From: Pseudomonadota bacterium
GTDB taxonomy: Bacteria; Pseudomonadota; Gammaproteobacteria; Burkholderiales; Burkholderiaceae_B
Assembly: GCA_023389535.1 (NCBI GenBank)
Contig: JAEWEH010000169.1
Coordinates: forward strand, 1 to 6,305
DNA length: 6,305 nucleotides
Reading direction: 5' to 3'
Shown here: in pieces, positions 1-6,085 of the stretch
How the letters are laid out: every line of letters begins with the position of its first letter
Position numbering within the stretch: position 1 is the first letter of the stretch
Notes under the pieces: model-generated
What the model was told of the DNA's origin: nothing
The model's database searches: none
Seen by the model: the letters and a program-made list of their open reading frames with translations, nothing else
Position numbers and translations under genes: made by a program

Positions 1-1592
1 CAGTGGCGGAAGTGGCGCGTGCCGGTGAGGACCATCGCGATGCCGCGCTCGTTGGCGGCGTCGATGACTTCGTTGTCGCGCATGCTGCCGCCCGGCTGAA
101 TGACGCAGGTCGCGCCGGCATCGGCCACGACATCCAGGCCGTCGCGGAAAGGGAAGAAGGCGTCGGATGCAACCGCCGAGCCGGCCAATGTGAGGCCGGC
201 GTTCTCGGCCTTGATGGACGCAATGCGCGCCGAGTCGATGCGGCTCATCTGGCCGGCGCCCACGCCCAGCGTCATGCTATTGCCGACGAAGACGATGGCA
301 TTGGACTTGACGTATTTGGCCACCTTCCAGGCGAAAGCCAGGTCGCGCATCTGCTGCTCGGTGGGGGCCAGCTTGGTCACGACCTTGAAATCGCTTTCCG
401 CGACCTGGTAGTCGTCGGGATTTTGCACCAGCCAGCCACCGCCCACGCGTTTGACGTCAAAGGCATTGTGCGCGTCGCCCTGGGGAATTTCCAGGACCCG
501 CACGTTCTTTTTGGCGGCAAAGACAGCCAGCGCTTCGGACGAATAGCCCGGCGCCAGCAGCACTTCCACGAACTGGGCGCTGACGGCATGCGCAGTGGCT
601 TCGTCCACCGGACGGTTGAAGGCGATGATGCCGCCGAAAGCCGAGGTCGGATCGGTCTTGAAGGCCTGCTGATAGGCTTGCAAGGGACCATCGCCCAGCG
701 CAACCCCGCAAGGGTTCGCGTGCTTGACGATCACGCAGGCGCTGCTCTGGAAGCTGCGCACGCATTCCCAGGCCGCATCGGCATCGGCGATGTTGTTATA
801 AGACAATTCCTTGCCTTGCAATTGCCGGTAGCTGCCCAGAAGACCGGGGCGTAGAGGGTGGTCTACATAGAATGCAGCAGCCTGATGGGGGTTTTCGCCA
901 TAGCGCAGGACTTGCTGCTGTTGCGCCTGGATGGTCAGCGTGCGCGGCCACGCCTGGCGCTCCGGCGCCTGATCCTGGGCCGGCTCGCTGGTGGCCAGGC
1001 TGCTCAGGTAAGCGGCGATGGCCCCGTCGTAGGCGGCTGTGTGGGCGTAGGCTTTGGTCGCCAGCTCGAGACGCAGCCCGTACGAGGGCTGTCCCTGCGG
1101 TCCATCCATGTCGGCCAATATTCGGCTGTAATCGGCCGGGTCTATCACTACGGTCACGCCGCCTTTGGGCGTACCGTGGTTCTTGGCGGCGGCGCGCAGC
1201 ATGGCGGGGCCGCCGATATCGATGTTTTCTACGGCATCGGCGAAGGTGCAGCCCGGCTTGCTGATGGTTTCACGGAATGGATAAAGGTTGACCGCCAGCA
1301 GGTCGATGCGGCCGATTCCATGTTCTTCCAGGGTCTTCAGGTGTTCGGCGCTGTCCCGGCGGGCCAGCAGGCCGCCGTGTATCTTGGGATGCAGCGTTTT
1401 GACGCGGCCGTCGAGGATTTCCGGCGAGCCCGTGTGCTGGGCGACTTCGGTGACAGCCAGGCCGGCTTCGGCCAGCAGTTTGGCCGTGCCCCCCGTGGAC
1501 AGCAAGCGCACGCCGCGCTGTGCCAAGGCCTGGGCGAAATCAACGATGCCGGTTTTGTCGGAAACCGAAATTAAAGCAGTCTGGATTTTCAT
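1..1592 (-). CDS. purH: Bifunctional AICAR transformylase / IMP cyclohydrolase PurH
   Basis: PurH performs the last two steps of de novo purine synthesis in the cytoplasm: formylation of AICAR with 10-formyl-THF, then ring closure to IMP. I read 530 residues, the usual family length. The N-terminal cyclohydrolase (MGS-like) domain shows STGGTAK (32-38), [19 protein letters not shown] (56-74) and VNLYPF (101-106). The transformylase domain shows YGENPHQ (231-237) and the catalytic Lys-His pair in VKHANPCG (K290, H291). The protein ends in ...TGTRHFRH, the typical PurH C-terminus. The last two visible bases read TG, so the stop codon is very probably TGA with its A one base outside the window; the gene is otherwise intact. 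The start gives the expected [16 protein letters not shown]-terminus. There is no convincing Shine-Dalgarno in the 25-bp gap after fis, so translational coupling or read-through from fis is possible. It is probably the last or near-last gene of a ubiH-dusB-fis-purH unit. Confidence 0.97.
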   Translation of the reverse strand, partial: MKIQTALISVSDKTGIVDFAQALAQRGVRLLSTGGTAKLLAEAGLAVTEVAQHTGSPEILDGRVKTLHPKIHGGLLARRDSAEHLKTLEEHGIGRIDLLAVNLYPFRETISKPGCTFADAVENIDIGGPAMLRAAAKNHGTPKGGVTVVIDPADYSRILADMDGPQGQPSYGLRLELATKAYAHTAAYDGAIAAYLSSLATSEPAQDQAPERQAWPRTLTIQAQQQQVLRYGENPHQAAAFYVDHPLRPGLLGSYRQLQGKELSYNNIADADAAWECVRSFQSSACVIVKHANPCGVALGDGPLQAYQQAFKTDPTSAFGGIIAFNRPVDEATAHAVSAQFVEVLLAPGYSSEALAVFAAKKNVRVLEIPQGDAHNAFDVKRVGGGWLVQNPDDYQVAESDFKVVTKLAPTEQQMRDLAFAWKVAKYVKSNAIVFVGNSMTLGVGAGQMSRIDSARIASIKAENAGLTLAGSAVASDAFFPFRDGLDVVADAGATCVIQPGGSMRDNEVIDAANERGIAMVLTGTRHFRH

Positions 1593-1617
1593 GGTAGAGA
1601 TGTCGAGGGTTTCAGAA

Positions 1618-1857
1618 TCAGGATTGCAGCTTGTACGCCAGCAGCTTCTTGCGCAGGGTGCTGCGCGTAATGCCCAGCATTTCGGCCGCCTTCGATTGGT
1701 TGCCATTGGATTGTTCCAGGGCCACCTGCAAGACGGGCCGCTCGACGCAGCGAATGACCATGGCCAGCATATCGCGCGGCTCGGATTCGCCCAGATCATT
1801 CAGGTAGCGTTCGAGCTGATCGCGCACGGATTGTTCAAGTGGGTTGGTTTTACTCAT
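1618..1857 (-). CDS. fis: DNA-binding protein Fis (short betaproteobacterial form)
   Basis: A 79-residue Fis-family nucleoid protein that bends DNA and modulates transcription, for example at rRNA promoters in enterobacteria. The C-terminal helix-turn-helix lies at about 54-73 ([19 protein letters not shown]), preceded by the dimerising helices ([20 protein letters not shown], 28-47). The frame is open further upstream, but ATG at 1857 is chosen because it gives the family-like start [19 protein letters not shown], lies just after dusB, and follows AAGGA two bases upstream (close spacing). E. coli Fis has 98 residues. This protein lacks most of the extra N-terminal arm that contacts site-specific recombinases, as is common in betaproteobacteria, so recombinational enhancer activity is doubtful (inference). 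The gap to dusB is 19 bp and to purH 25 bp. The dusB-fis pairing is also the E. coli arrangement. Confidence 0.95.
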   Translation of the reverse strand: MSKTNPLEQSVRDQLERYLNDLGESEPRDMLAMVIRCVERPVLQVALEQSNGNQSKAAEMLGITRSTLRKKLLAYKLQS

Positions 1858-1876
1858 GATCCTTGGTGAAAATATT

Positions 1877-2896
1877 CTAGGCCACGCTTGTGTCGCGGGC
1901 CTTGGCCATGATTGGCTCGTTGGGTGGATGGCGATCAAACCATTGCTCGATGGCACGGGTTTGCTCGCTGGTACAGATGATTTTATTAATGTGCGGTAAA
2001 AATTCGCCCGCATCCGGCAATTCGGACAGATACCAGCCTATATGTTTGCGGGCCGAACGCACGCCGGTAAATTCGCCATAAAACTGATAGTGGTCTTCCA
2101 GGTGATCCAGCAGGCAGTCGCGCAATTCGCCATAGGTAGGTGGCGGCAGCGCCTGCCCGCTGGCCAGGTAATGGCTGATTTCGCGGAATATCCAGGGTCG
2201 CCCCTGGGCCGCCCGTCCGACCATCACCGCGTCGGCGCCGGTGTAATCCAGCACATAACGTGCTTTTTCAGGGCTGTCGATGTCGCCATTGGCGACCACC
2301 GGAATATCCAGCGCCTGCTTTACGTCCCTGATCGTATCGTATTCGGCGTGGCCTTGATACAGGTCGCAGCGGGTGCGCCCGTGCAGGATGATGGCCGCCA
2401 CGCCGATGTCCTGCGCCATGCGGGCGACGCGCAGGGCGTTGCGCGACGCATGGTCCCAACCGGTACGGGTCTTCAAGGTGACCGGAACGCCATGGGGCGC
2501 GCAGGCGGTCACCACGCTTTTCAGTATGGAAGCCACCAGCGATTCGTTGCGCAACAGGGCCGAGCCCGAAGCGACATTGCACACCTTTTTTACGGGGCAG
2601 CCCATGTTGATATCGATGATCCGCGCGCCTTTACCGATATTGAAGACAGCGGCCTCGGCCATCATGTCGGGATCCGATCCGGCGATCTGTACCGCGACGG
2701 GATCGATCTCGCCATCATGATTCAGACGCCGCGACGTCTTGACGCTATCCCACAGGCGCGGGTTGCTGGCCGCCATTTCGGACACGGCGTAGCCCGCCCC
2801 CAGCGCCTTGCATAGTTTGCGATAGGGGCGATCGGTTACGCCCGCCATGGGTGCAACGAAGACGGGGTTGGGAAGGGTCCAGGAGCCGATGCGCAT
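1877..2896 (-). CDS. dusB: tRNA-dihydrouridine synthase B
   Basis: An FMN- and NADPH-dependent enzyme that reduces specific uridines of tRNA (position 17 in E. coli) to dihydrouridine. It has 339 residues, a little longer than E. coli DusB. The TIM-barrel motifs are in order: APMAGVTDRPYR (15-26), SEMAASNPRLW (39-49), DINMGCP with catalytic Cys100 (95-101), LKTRTGW (141-147), LHGRTR (171-176, with His172), VANGDI (201-206) and the FMN-phosphate loop VGRAAQGRPWIF (226-237). After MGCP it reads VKKVCNVASGSALL where E. coli has a KKVNRKLAGSALL-like segment; this is probably lineage variation. The start MRIGSWTLPNP matches E. coli DusB (MRIG...), so ATG at 2896 is secure. No standard Shine-Dalgarno is visible; a run of seven G lies 12 nt upstream of the ATG within an inverted repeat. 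It is followed by fis after 19 bp and preceded by ubiH with a 41-bp gap. Confidence 0.97.
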   Translation of the reverse strand: MRIGSWTLPNPVFVAPMAGVTDRPYRKLCKALGAGYAVSEMAASNPRLWDSVKTSRRLNHDGEIDPVAVQIAGSDPDMMAEAAVFNIGKGARIIDINMGCPVKKVCNVASGSALLRNESLVASILKSVVTACAPHGVPVTLKTRTGWDHASRNALRVARMAQDIGVAAIILHGRTRCDLYQGHAEYDTIRDVKQALDIPVVANGDIDSPEKARYVLDYTGADAVMVGRAAQGRPWIFREISHYLASGQALPPPTYGELRDCLLDHLEDHYQFYGEFTGVRSARKHIGWYLSELPDAGEFLPHINKIICTSEQTRAIEQWFDRHPPNEPIMAKARDTSVA

Positions 2897-2915
2897 CGGG
2901 GGATTTTACCCCCCC
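2897..2915 (-). promoter_or_regulatory. Inverted repeat with possible -10 box abutting the dusB start
   Basis: On the plus strand, five G (2898-2902), ATTTTA (2903-2908) and seven C (2909-2915) form an inverted repeat that ends one base before the dusB ATG. On the coding (minus) strand the centre reads TAAAAT, a 5/6 match to a sigma70 -10 box. If used, transcription would start at about position 2896, giving a dusB mRNA with almost no 5' leader. As RNA it is a 5-bp G-C hairpin that would cover the ribosome entry site. I see no clear -35 box at 17 bp, so the promoter reading is tentative. Confidence 0.35.
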
Positions 2916-2937
2916 GCGCGAATTCGGGGTTATATGA

Positions 2938-4107
2938 TCACGTGCGTAATCCCTGTAACAGGTGGCGTGCCAAAGGCTTGCGCAGACCCGGAACGAGATC
3001 CAGGCTCAGCAGCGCGAGCCCGCCGGCGTGTTCGACCAATGGGTTGCCTGTGGCGAAAACCCGCGGCAGGAAATCGGTGATGCCCGCCGTCAGCCAACGG
3101 TCGGCCCGCCGACGGCCGGCAAACTGCTGCACGCTTGCGGCGGGGTCGCCCTGAGGCCGGGCCAGCCAGGGGGCCAGGGCCTGCGCGAACTGGGCAGCAT
3201 CCCTCAAGCCCAGGTTCAGACCTTGTCCGGCTACGGGATGCAAGGTCTGCGCCGCGTTGCCAATGGCCACGCAGCGCGCATTGACCAGCGATGGCCCCGC
3301 ATGCAGGCTCAAGGGGAAGACATGGCGCTCGCCCGCGCATTGAAAACGGCCCAGCCGGTCGCCAAAGCAGGCATGTAGCGCGGCCTCGAATGCGGGATCA
3401 TCCAGACTCCGCAATCGGGCTGCCTCGTCAGGCCGGCAGCACCAGACCAGGGCATAGGCTTGGTTACCCTGCGGATGAGGCAGCAAGGCCAAGGGTCCCT
3501 GAGCCGTGAAGCGCTCGAAAGCCCATCCCGCCCGCGGGCGGGAGGCCAGGACCGTCGCCAGCACCGCATCCTGGTGGTAGTGGCGAGCCAGGCCGCGGGG
3601 CGGGGCGCCGTCCGATTGCACGGCCAGCAGGCTGCGTATGCGCCGCCCATCGAACTCGAACGACACATGGCCCGCCGCCAGGGTCTGGGACGGGTCCGCT
3701 TCGATCAGCGTGACACTGCTGGACCGCAAGGCGGCATGCAGTGCAGTCAGCAGGGCGTCATAGCCGACGACACTGCCCAGCCGTGGCACCGCCAAGTCGG
3801 TATGCTGGATCAGGGTGCGCCCCAGACGGCCTCTTTGCGATACATGGACGGTTTCTATGCTGGAAGATGCCGCTGGCCAGGCATGGAGCTGCTCCAGCAA
3901 GGCCCGGCTGCCGTGGTTCAGTGCCAGCGTACGGGGGTCGATGGCGCCACCGGCATCGGGCCGCGCGACTGTTTGCTCGGGCTGGAAGCGCCGACCCAGC
4001 ACGGCAATGCGCTCCGGCCGTGGTGATTTGGCTGCCAGCAGCAGGGCCAGCGCGCTGCCTGCGGGCCCGGCGCCGCTGATGGCAATATCGTATAGCGGTG
4101 TATCCAT
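2938..4107 (-). CDS. ubiH: FAD-dependent ubiquinone biosynthesis hydroxylase, UbiH type
   Basis: A flavoprotein monooxygenase of the UbiH/UbiF/UbiI/Coq6 family, which adds ring hydroxyls during ubiquinone synthesis. UbiH acts on C1 of 2-octaprenyl-6-methoxyphenol, probably at the inner face of the membrane. It has 389 residues, normal for the family. The N-terminal Rossmann fold is DIAISGAGPAGSALALLLA (7-25, GxGxxG at 12-17). The middle DG motif is QSDGAPPRG (164-172), which is unusual because most relatives have a less proline-rich xDGxxSxxR. The second FAD motif is GNAAQTLHPVAGQGLNLG (283-300). The GNAAQTLHP form, with Asn in place of the GD Asp, is typical of E. coli UbiH rather than UbiI/UbiF and is why I favour UbiH. 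Start ATG at 4107 gives MDTPLYDIAISGAG; the upstream Shine-Dalgarno is weak. It is the first gene of the leftward unit and is divergent from the TM2 gene across 91 bp. Some betaproteobacterial homologues have broader regiospecificity, so the exact position hydroxylated is uncertain. Confidence 0.88.
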   Translation of the reverse strand: MDTPLYDIAISGAGPAGSALALLLAAKSPRPERIAVLGRRFQPEQTVARPDAGGAIDPRTLALNHGSRALLEQLHAWPAASSSIETVHVSQRGRLGRTLIQHTDLAVPRLGSVVGYDALLTALHAALRSSSVTLIEADPSQTLAAGHVSFEFDGRRIRSLLAVQSDGAPPRGLARHYHQDAVLATVLASRPRAGWAFERFTAQGPLALLPHPQGNQAYALVWCCRPDEAARLRSLDDPAFEAALHACFGDRLGRFQCAGERHVFPLSLHAGPSLVNARCVAIGNAAQTLHPVAGQGLNLGLRDAAQFAQALAPWLARPQGDPAASVQQFAGRRRADRWLTAGITDFLPRVFATGNPLVEHAGGLALLSLDLVPGLRKPLARHLLQGLRT

Positions 4108-4125
4108 GCGTTTTCAGTGCTCAAC

Positions 4126-4131
4126 TACAAT
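4126..4131 (+). promoter_or_regulatory. Possible -10 box of the TM2-domain gene
   Basis: TACAAT, a 5/6 match to the sigma70 -10 consensus, sits in the 91-bp region between the divergent ubiH and TM2 genes, 68 bp before the chosen TM2 start. No convincing -35 hexamer lies 16-18 bp upstream. The last two bases overlap an in-frame ATG at 4130, which would be unsuitable as a start if this promoter is the one used. Confidence 0.4.
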
Positions 4132-4198
4132 GGCGGATGTGAAGGACATGGCCCGGTCAGGGCTGTGGCCTCCAAGTAAAGATCAAGGTGTTTTCTGT

Positions 4199-4636
4199 AT
4201 GGAACAATTTACCACTCCCGTACGCCATCGGAGCAAGGTGACCGCCTCGTGGCTGGCCTGCCTCTTCGGCGTGTTCGGCGCACACTGGTGGTATATGGGG
4301 CGCCGCCACGCCTGGATGGTCACCGCATTCTCGGTGGCCATGTTGATCCTGGCCCAGTTCTACCCGGTATGGTGGGACAACCCGGCCTTCCTGGTGCTCA
4401 TCATCCCCGTTGCCGACGGTTTCATAGAATCGCTGGTATTCGCATTGAAGCCCGACGAGCGCTTCGATGCCCTTTACAATTCGGGCTCTGCGCAGCGCAC
4501 CCGGACAGGCTGGAATGCTGTGCTGGCCGCTATTTTCGCAACCTTCATGGGCGGCACCGTGCTGATGTTCGGCCTGGCCTTGATCGTCATGCACGTGTAT
4601 ACCGCCATGGGCTGGCTCGACGGCTATGTGTATTGA
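4199..4636 (+). CDS. TM2-domain small integral membrane protein, function unknown
   Basis: A predicted inner-membrane protein of 145 residues. Near the N-terminus, RSKVTASWLACLFGVFGAHW (11-30) followed by WYMG (31-34) matches the TM2 domain pattern, in which a basic residue precedes a hydrophobic helix ending in GxxGAHxxYxG. This is followed by further helices at roughly 39-57, 63-83 and 106-134, so about four membrane spans. The C-terminal part (from about 62) is not one I recognise. No catalytic residues are evident. ATG at 4199 is chosen because AAGGTG (4185-4190) lies 8 nt upstream. An in-frame ATG at 4130 would add 23 residues but overlaps a -10-like TACAAT and has no Shine-Dalgarno. The stop TGA lies within a short palindrome just before the promoter of the riboswitch. 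No terminator follows, so read-through into the riboswitch-antiporter transcript is possible. Confidence 0.85.
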   Translation: MEQFTTPVRHRSKVTASWLACLFGVFGAHWWYMGRRHAWMVTAFSVAMLILAQFYPVWWDNPAFLVLIIPVADGFIESLVFALKPDERFDALYNSGSAQRTRTGWNAVLAAIFATFMGGTVLMFGLALIVMHVYTAMGWLDGYVY

Positions 4637-4641
4637 ATACA

Positions 4642-4650
4642 TGCTAGAAT
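4642..4650 (+). promoter_or_regulatory. Extended -10 promoter of the riboswitch-antiporter transcript
   Basis: TGCTAGAAT fits an extended -10 element (TGn plus TAGAAT, 5/6 to TATAAT) and lies directly after the TM2 gene stop. Transcription would start near 4657, a few bases before the aptamer begins. No good -35 box is present, as is usual for extended -10 promoters. A 13-bp palindrome (TGTATTGAATACA, 4629-4641) directly abuts it upstream. Confidence 0.5.
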
Positions 4651-4663
4651 CGCCCAACTCTTA

Positions 4664-4790
4664 CGTCATTGGGGAGTAGCCAGCCTCGGCGCAACGCCGG
4701 GGGGCTTGCATCAACACACTTGGTGATCCATCACTATGGTGCAAGCGGCCGGACAGCCATGCTGTCCCTAGCCAGGCGAGACCTTTGGCC
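4664..4790 (+). promoter_or_regulatory. yybP-ykoY family Mn2+ riboswitch (aptamer domain)
   Basis: This 5' UTR carries both signature loops of the yybP-ykoY class: GGGGAGTAGC (4671-4680, loop L1) and GCGAGACCTTT (4776-4786, loop L3 and 3' side of P1). The helices between them come in the known order. P2 is CCTCGGCG (4684-4691) with CGCCGGGG (4695-4702). P3 is GCTTGCA (4704-4710) with TGCAAGC (4740-4746), topped by TGGTGA-TCCA-TCACTA (4721-4736). P4 is GGACAGC-CAT-GCTGTCC (4751-4767). P1 pairs GG (4671-4672) with CC (4782-4783), then two U-U mismatches, then 4665-4668 with 4786-4789. In the family, L1 and L3 dock side by side and hold Mn2+ between them, and Mn2+ usually switches on exporter or detoxification genes (alx and mntP in E. 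coli). Here it lies directly upstream of a CaCA-type cation antiporter. Class assignment rests on motif and architecture recall, not on a covariance-model search. Confidence 0.93.
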
Positions 4791-4852
4791 ATTGCCGTGT
4801 TGCCTATGCCGGGCACGCGCGGCGATGCGCCTTTGGTTTCCATATGCCCGGC
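4790..4852 (+). promoter_or_regulatory. Riboswitch expression platform pairing the antiporter start codon
   Basis: Two mutually exclusive folds can be read. In fold A, CATTGCCGTGTTGCC (4790-4804) pairs with 4812-4827 as a 15-bp hairpin (three G-U pairs, bulged C4816, loop 4805-4811) that stacks directly on aptamer helix P1. In fold B, GCCGGGCA (4808-4815) pairs perfectly with TGCCCGGC (4845-4852), which includes the U and G of the AUG at 4844. Fold A uses the bases that fold B needs, so fold A leaves the start codon free. No Shine-Dalgarno precedes the start. This looks like translational control, with Mn2+-stabilised P1 favouring fold A (inference). There is no terminator U-run. Confidence 0.6.
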
Positions 4853-5854
4853 CCCACAACCATGCTGCTCGTCTTCGTCTTGTTTTTTGCTTCCGCCGTG
4901 GCCATTTATTTCGCCTGCGAATATTTCGTCAATGGCGTGGAATGGGTGGGTTGCCACCTGAAGCTGGGGGCCACCGCGGTGGGTACTGTACTGGCTGCGT
5001 TTGGCACCGCCCTGCCCGAAAGCGCCGTCACTTTCGTGGCCGTCGTCTTTGGCGGAACGCCCGAGCAGAAAGAGATCGGCGTGGGCGCGGCGCTGGGAGG
5101 CCCGTTGGTGCTGGCCACCCTGGCCTACGCTGTGGTGGGCATTATGCTGTGGCTCAAGTCACGTCGCGGCGAGCCCTGTACCATCCAGGCGGACCAGGAA
5201 AGGCTGGCGCGCGACCAGTCCTGGTTCCTGGTCATATTCGTCGTGAAAATCGCCCTGGGCCTCCTTGTCTTCGCATGGAAGCCCTGGCTGGGCCTGTTAT
5301 TCCTGTTTGCTTACGCGTTGTATGTGAAGCGCGAGCTCGGGGAGGACGAAGGTTCCATGATCATGGAAGAGCTGGAACCCTTGAAACTGCGTCCGAGAAA
5401 TCCCTCTATGTTCTGGGCCCTGGCGCAGACGGCGGCAGCCTTGGGGGCCATTGCTTTTGCCTCGCACATTTTCGTGCAGCAGATTGCGGCCATTGGTGAT
5501 TGGGCCGGCATCGCACCGCATATGGCGGCCCTGCTTCTGGCGCCGGTGGCGACCGAGCTGCCCGAAATCATGAACGCCGTGATCTGGGTCAGGCAGGGCA
5601 AAGAGCGGCTGGCTCTGGCGAACATATCGGGCGCCATGATGATACAGGCCACGATCCCCAGCGCCATGGCGATCTCCATGACCCCATGGCTATTGGACGG
5701 CCCGTTGCTGCTGGCGGGGGGCTTGACCATTCTCAGCATAATCCTGCTTTGGCTGAAATTCAGCAAGCGCGCCATGCGGCTGGGTCGCTTGTCCGGTGTG
5801 GGCGCGCTTTATTTGCTGTTCGCCATCATGATAGGCCTGCATTTTTCACGCTAG
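4844..5854 (+). CDS. CaCA-superfamily cation antiporter (sodium/calcium exchanger family), probable Mn2+-induced exporter
   Basis: A 336-residue polytopic inner-membrane protein with the two inverted alpha repeats of Na+/Ca2+ exchangers. Alpha-1 is at about 41-70 with AAFGTALPESAVTFVAV (51-67; acidic E59). Alpha-2 is at about 224-262 with LLLAPVATELPEIMNAV (230-246; E238 and E241). About ten hydrophobic segments are arranged as two halves joined by a hydrophilic loop near 163-187 (RELGEDEGSMIMEELEPLKLR). Classical exchangers carry GTSLPE in both repeats; here the motifs are GTALPE and ATELPE, so the ion site differs. An upstream yybP-ykoY riboswitch points to Mn2+ as signal and perhaps substrate, though Ca2+ transport is not excluded. 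ATG 4844 is chosen because it is the one held by the riboswitch fold; ATG 4862 is an alternative six codons on. Neither has a Shine-Dalgarno. No clear terminator follows. Confidence 0.88.
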   Translation: MPGPTTMLLVFVLFFASAVAIYFACEYFVNGVEWVGCHLKLGATAVGTVLAAFGTALPESAVTFVAVVFGGTPEQKEIGVGAALGGPLVLATLAYAVVGIMLWLKSRRGEPCTIQADQERLARDQSWFLVIFVVKIALGLLVFAWKPWLGLLFLFAYALYVKRELGEDEGSMIMEELEPLKLRPRNPSMFWALAQTAAALGAIAFASHIFVQQIAAIGDWAGIAPHMAALLLAPVATELPEIMNAVIWVRQGKERLALANISGAMMIQATIPSAMAISMTPWLLDGPLLLAGGLTILSIILLWLKFSKRAMRLGRLSGVGALYLLFAIMIGLHFSR

Positions 5855-5929
5855 CCATGGCCGGGTGCCGCTGCCGCTGCCGCCGGTCAAAACGCGGGCC
5901 AAAAGGTCGTCTGCGGCCAAATTTAAGGG
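5855..5929. other. Short non-coding stretch after the antiporter gene
   Basis: This stretch holds no gene I can support. It starts with a GC-rich run containing GCCGCT-type short repeats (5871-5884), followed by small GGCC-AAAA-GGTC and GGCC self-complementary pieces (5897-5919) next to AAATTTAA. None makes a stem followed by a U-run, so it is not a recognisable intrinsic terminator for the antiporter transcript. Confidence 0.5.
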
Positions 5930-5958
5930 TTGTCCCTAGTAGCCTTAGCCGTTACAAT
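5930..5958 (+). promoter_or_regulatory. Sigma70-type promoter of the leader-ORF transcript
   Basis: TTGTCC (5930-5935, 4/6 to TTGACA) and TACAAT (5953-5958, 5/6 to TATAAT) are separated by exactly 17 bp. Transcription would begin near 5965, giving a 5' leader of about 265 nt before the gene at 6230. It is the best-formed promoter in the window. Confidence 0.7.
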
Positions 5959-5988
5959 GGAGCCTGTTCATTTTATAGGAGCTGCGTG

Positions 5989-6057
5989 GTGAATTCCGAC
6001 CCCGGCGATAGTTGTAGTCGATCTCGTATCGGCTTTTTCATCTCCAGGCGCGTCTAG
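5989..6057 (+). CDS. 22-residue putative regulatory leader peptide
   Basis: A short ORF preceded by a perfect AGGAG (5977-5981) 7 nt before GTG 5989; an adjacent in-frame GTG at 5986 is the alternative start. The peptide begins with N-S-D-P-G-D (residues 2-7), continues with S-C-S-R-S-R (8-13), then IGFFISRRV (14-22) and stops at TAG. It has five Ser and four Arg. Codons 8-13 (AGT TGT AGT CGA TCT CGT) are a cluster of codons unusual for this GC-rich genome, and they coincide with the 5' arm of a terminator-like hairpin. Acidic/Pro residues early and Arg late loosely recall the MgtL leader of Salmonella mgtA, but this is not homology. I do not recognise the peptide. Its position between a good promoter and a structured leader suggests an attenuation or ribosome-stalling role rather than a free-standing product. 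Confidence 0.6.
   Translation: MNSDPGDSCSRSRIGFFISRRV
6016..6038 (+). terminator. Terminator-like attenuator hairpin inside the leader ORF
   Basis: AGTCGAT (6016-6022), loop CTCGT (6023-6027) and ATCGGCT (6028-6034) form a 7-bp stem with one G-U pair, and T6034 to T6038 make a run of five T. This is the layout of a weak intrinsic terminator and would release an RNA of about 74 nt from the predicted start near 5965. Because it overlaps codons 9-17 of the leader ORF, a moving ribosome would melt it. The stem is short and moderately AU-rich, so efficiency is uncertain. Confidence 0.4.
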
Positions 6058-6085
6058 GCTACAAGCAGGCATTTCGCAGCTTCCG

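Noticed and set aside
1..2. purH as a truncated or frameshifted gene
   Set aside because: All 530 codons read cleanly to the family's usual RHFRH end; only the final stop base is outside the window.
3..1574. Long plus-strand open frames (283 and 238 codons) across the left end
   Set aside because: They lie antisense to an intact purH with all family motifs. Their translations are low-complexity Ala/Gly/His/Gln-rich shadows with no recognisable domain.
1858..2013. N-terminal extension of Fis to 131 residues
   Set aside because: The extra 52 residues overlap the 3' end of dusB in another frame and do not resemble Fis. The ATG at 1857 gives the normal length with AAGGA upstream.
2042..2815. 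257-codon plus-strand frame
   Set aside because: It is antisense to dusB, whose catalytic and FMN motifs are complete; the frame is a GC-driven shadow.
4790..4839. Reading the 15-bp hairpin after the aptamer as a Rho-independent terminator
   Set aside because: The bases after the stem (CGCCTTTGGTTTCC) lack a continuous T-run. The start-codon pairing explains the platform better.
4669..5499. 276-codon plus-strand frame spanning the riboswitch and the antiporter gene
   Set aside because: It is the +1-shifted shadow of the antiporter, Arg/Gly/His-rich, and runs through the structured riboswitch RNA.
5865..5920. Intrinsic terminator after the antiporter
   Set aside because: GC-rich self-complementary pieces exist, but none is a solid stem followed by T residues.
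5957..5992. ATG at 5957 as start of an 11-codon ORF before the leader ORF
   Set aside because: Its ATG is part of the predicted -10 box, upstream of the expected transcription start, and it has no Shine-Dalgarno.
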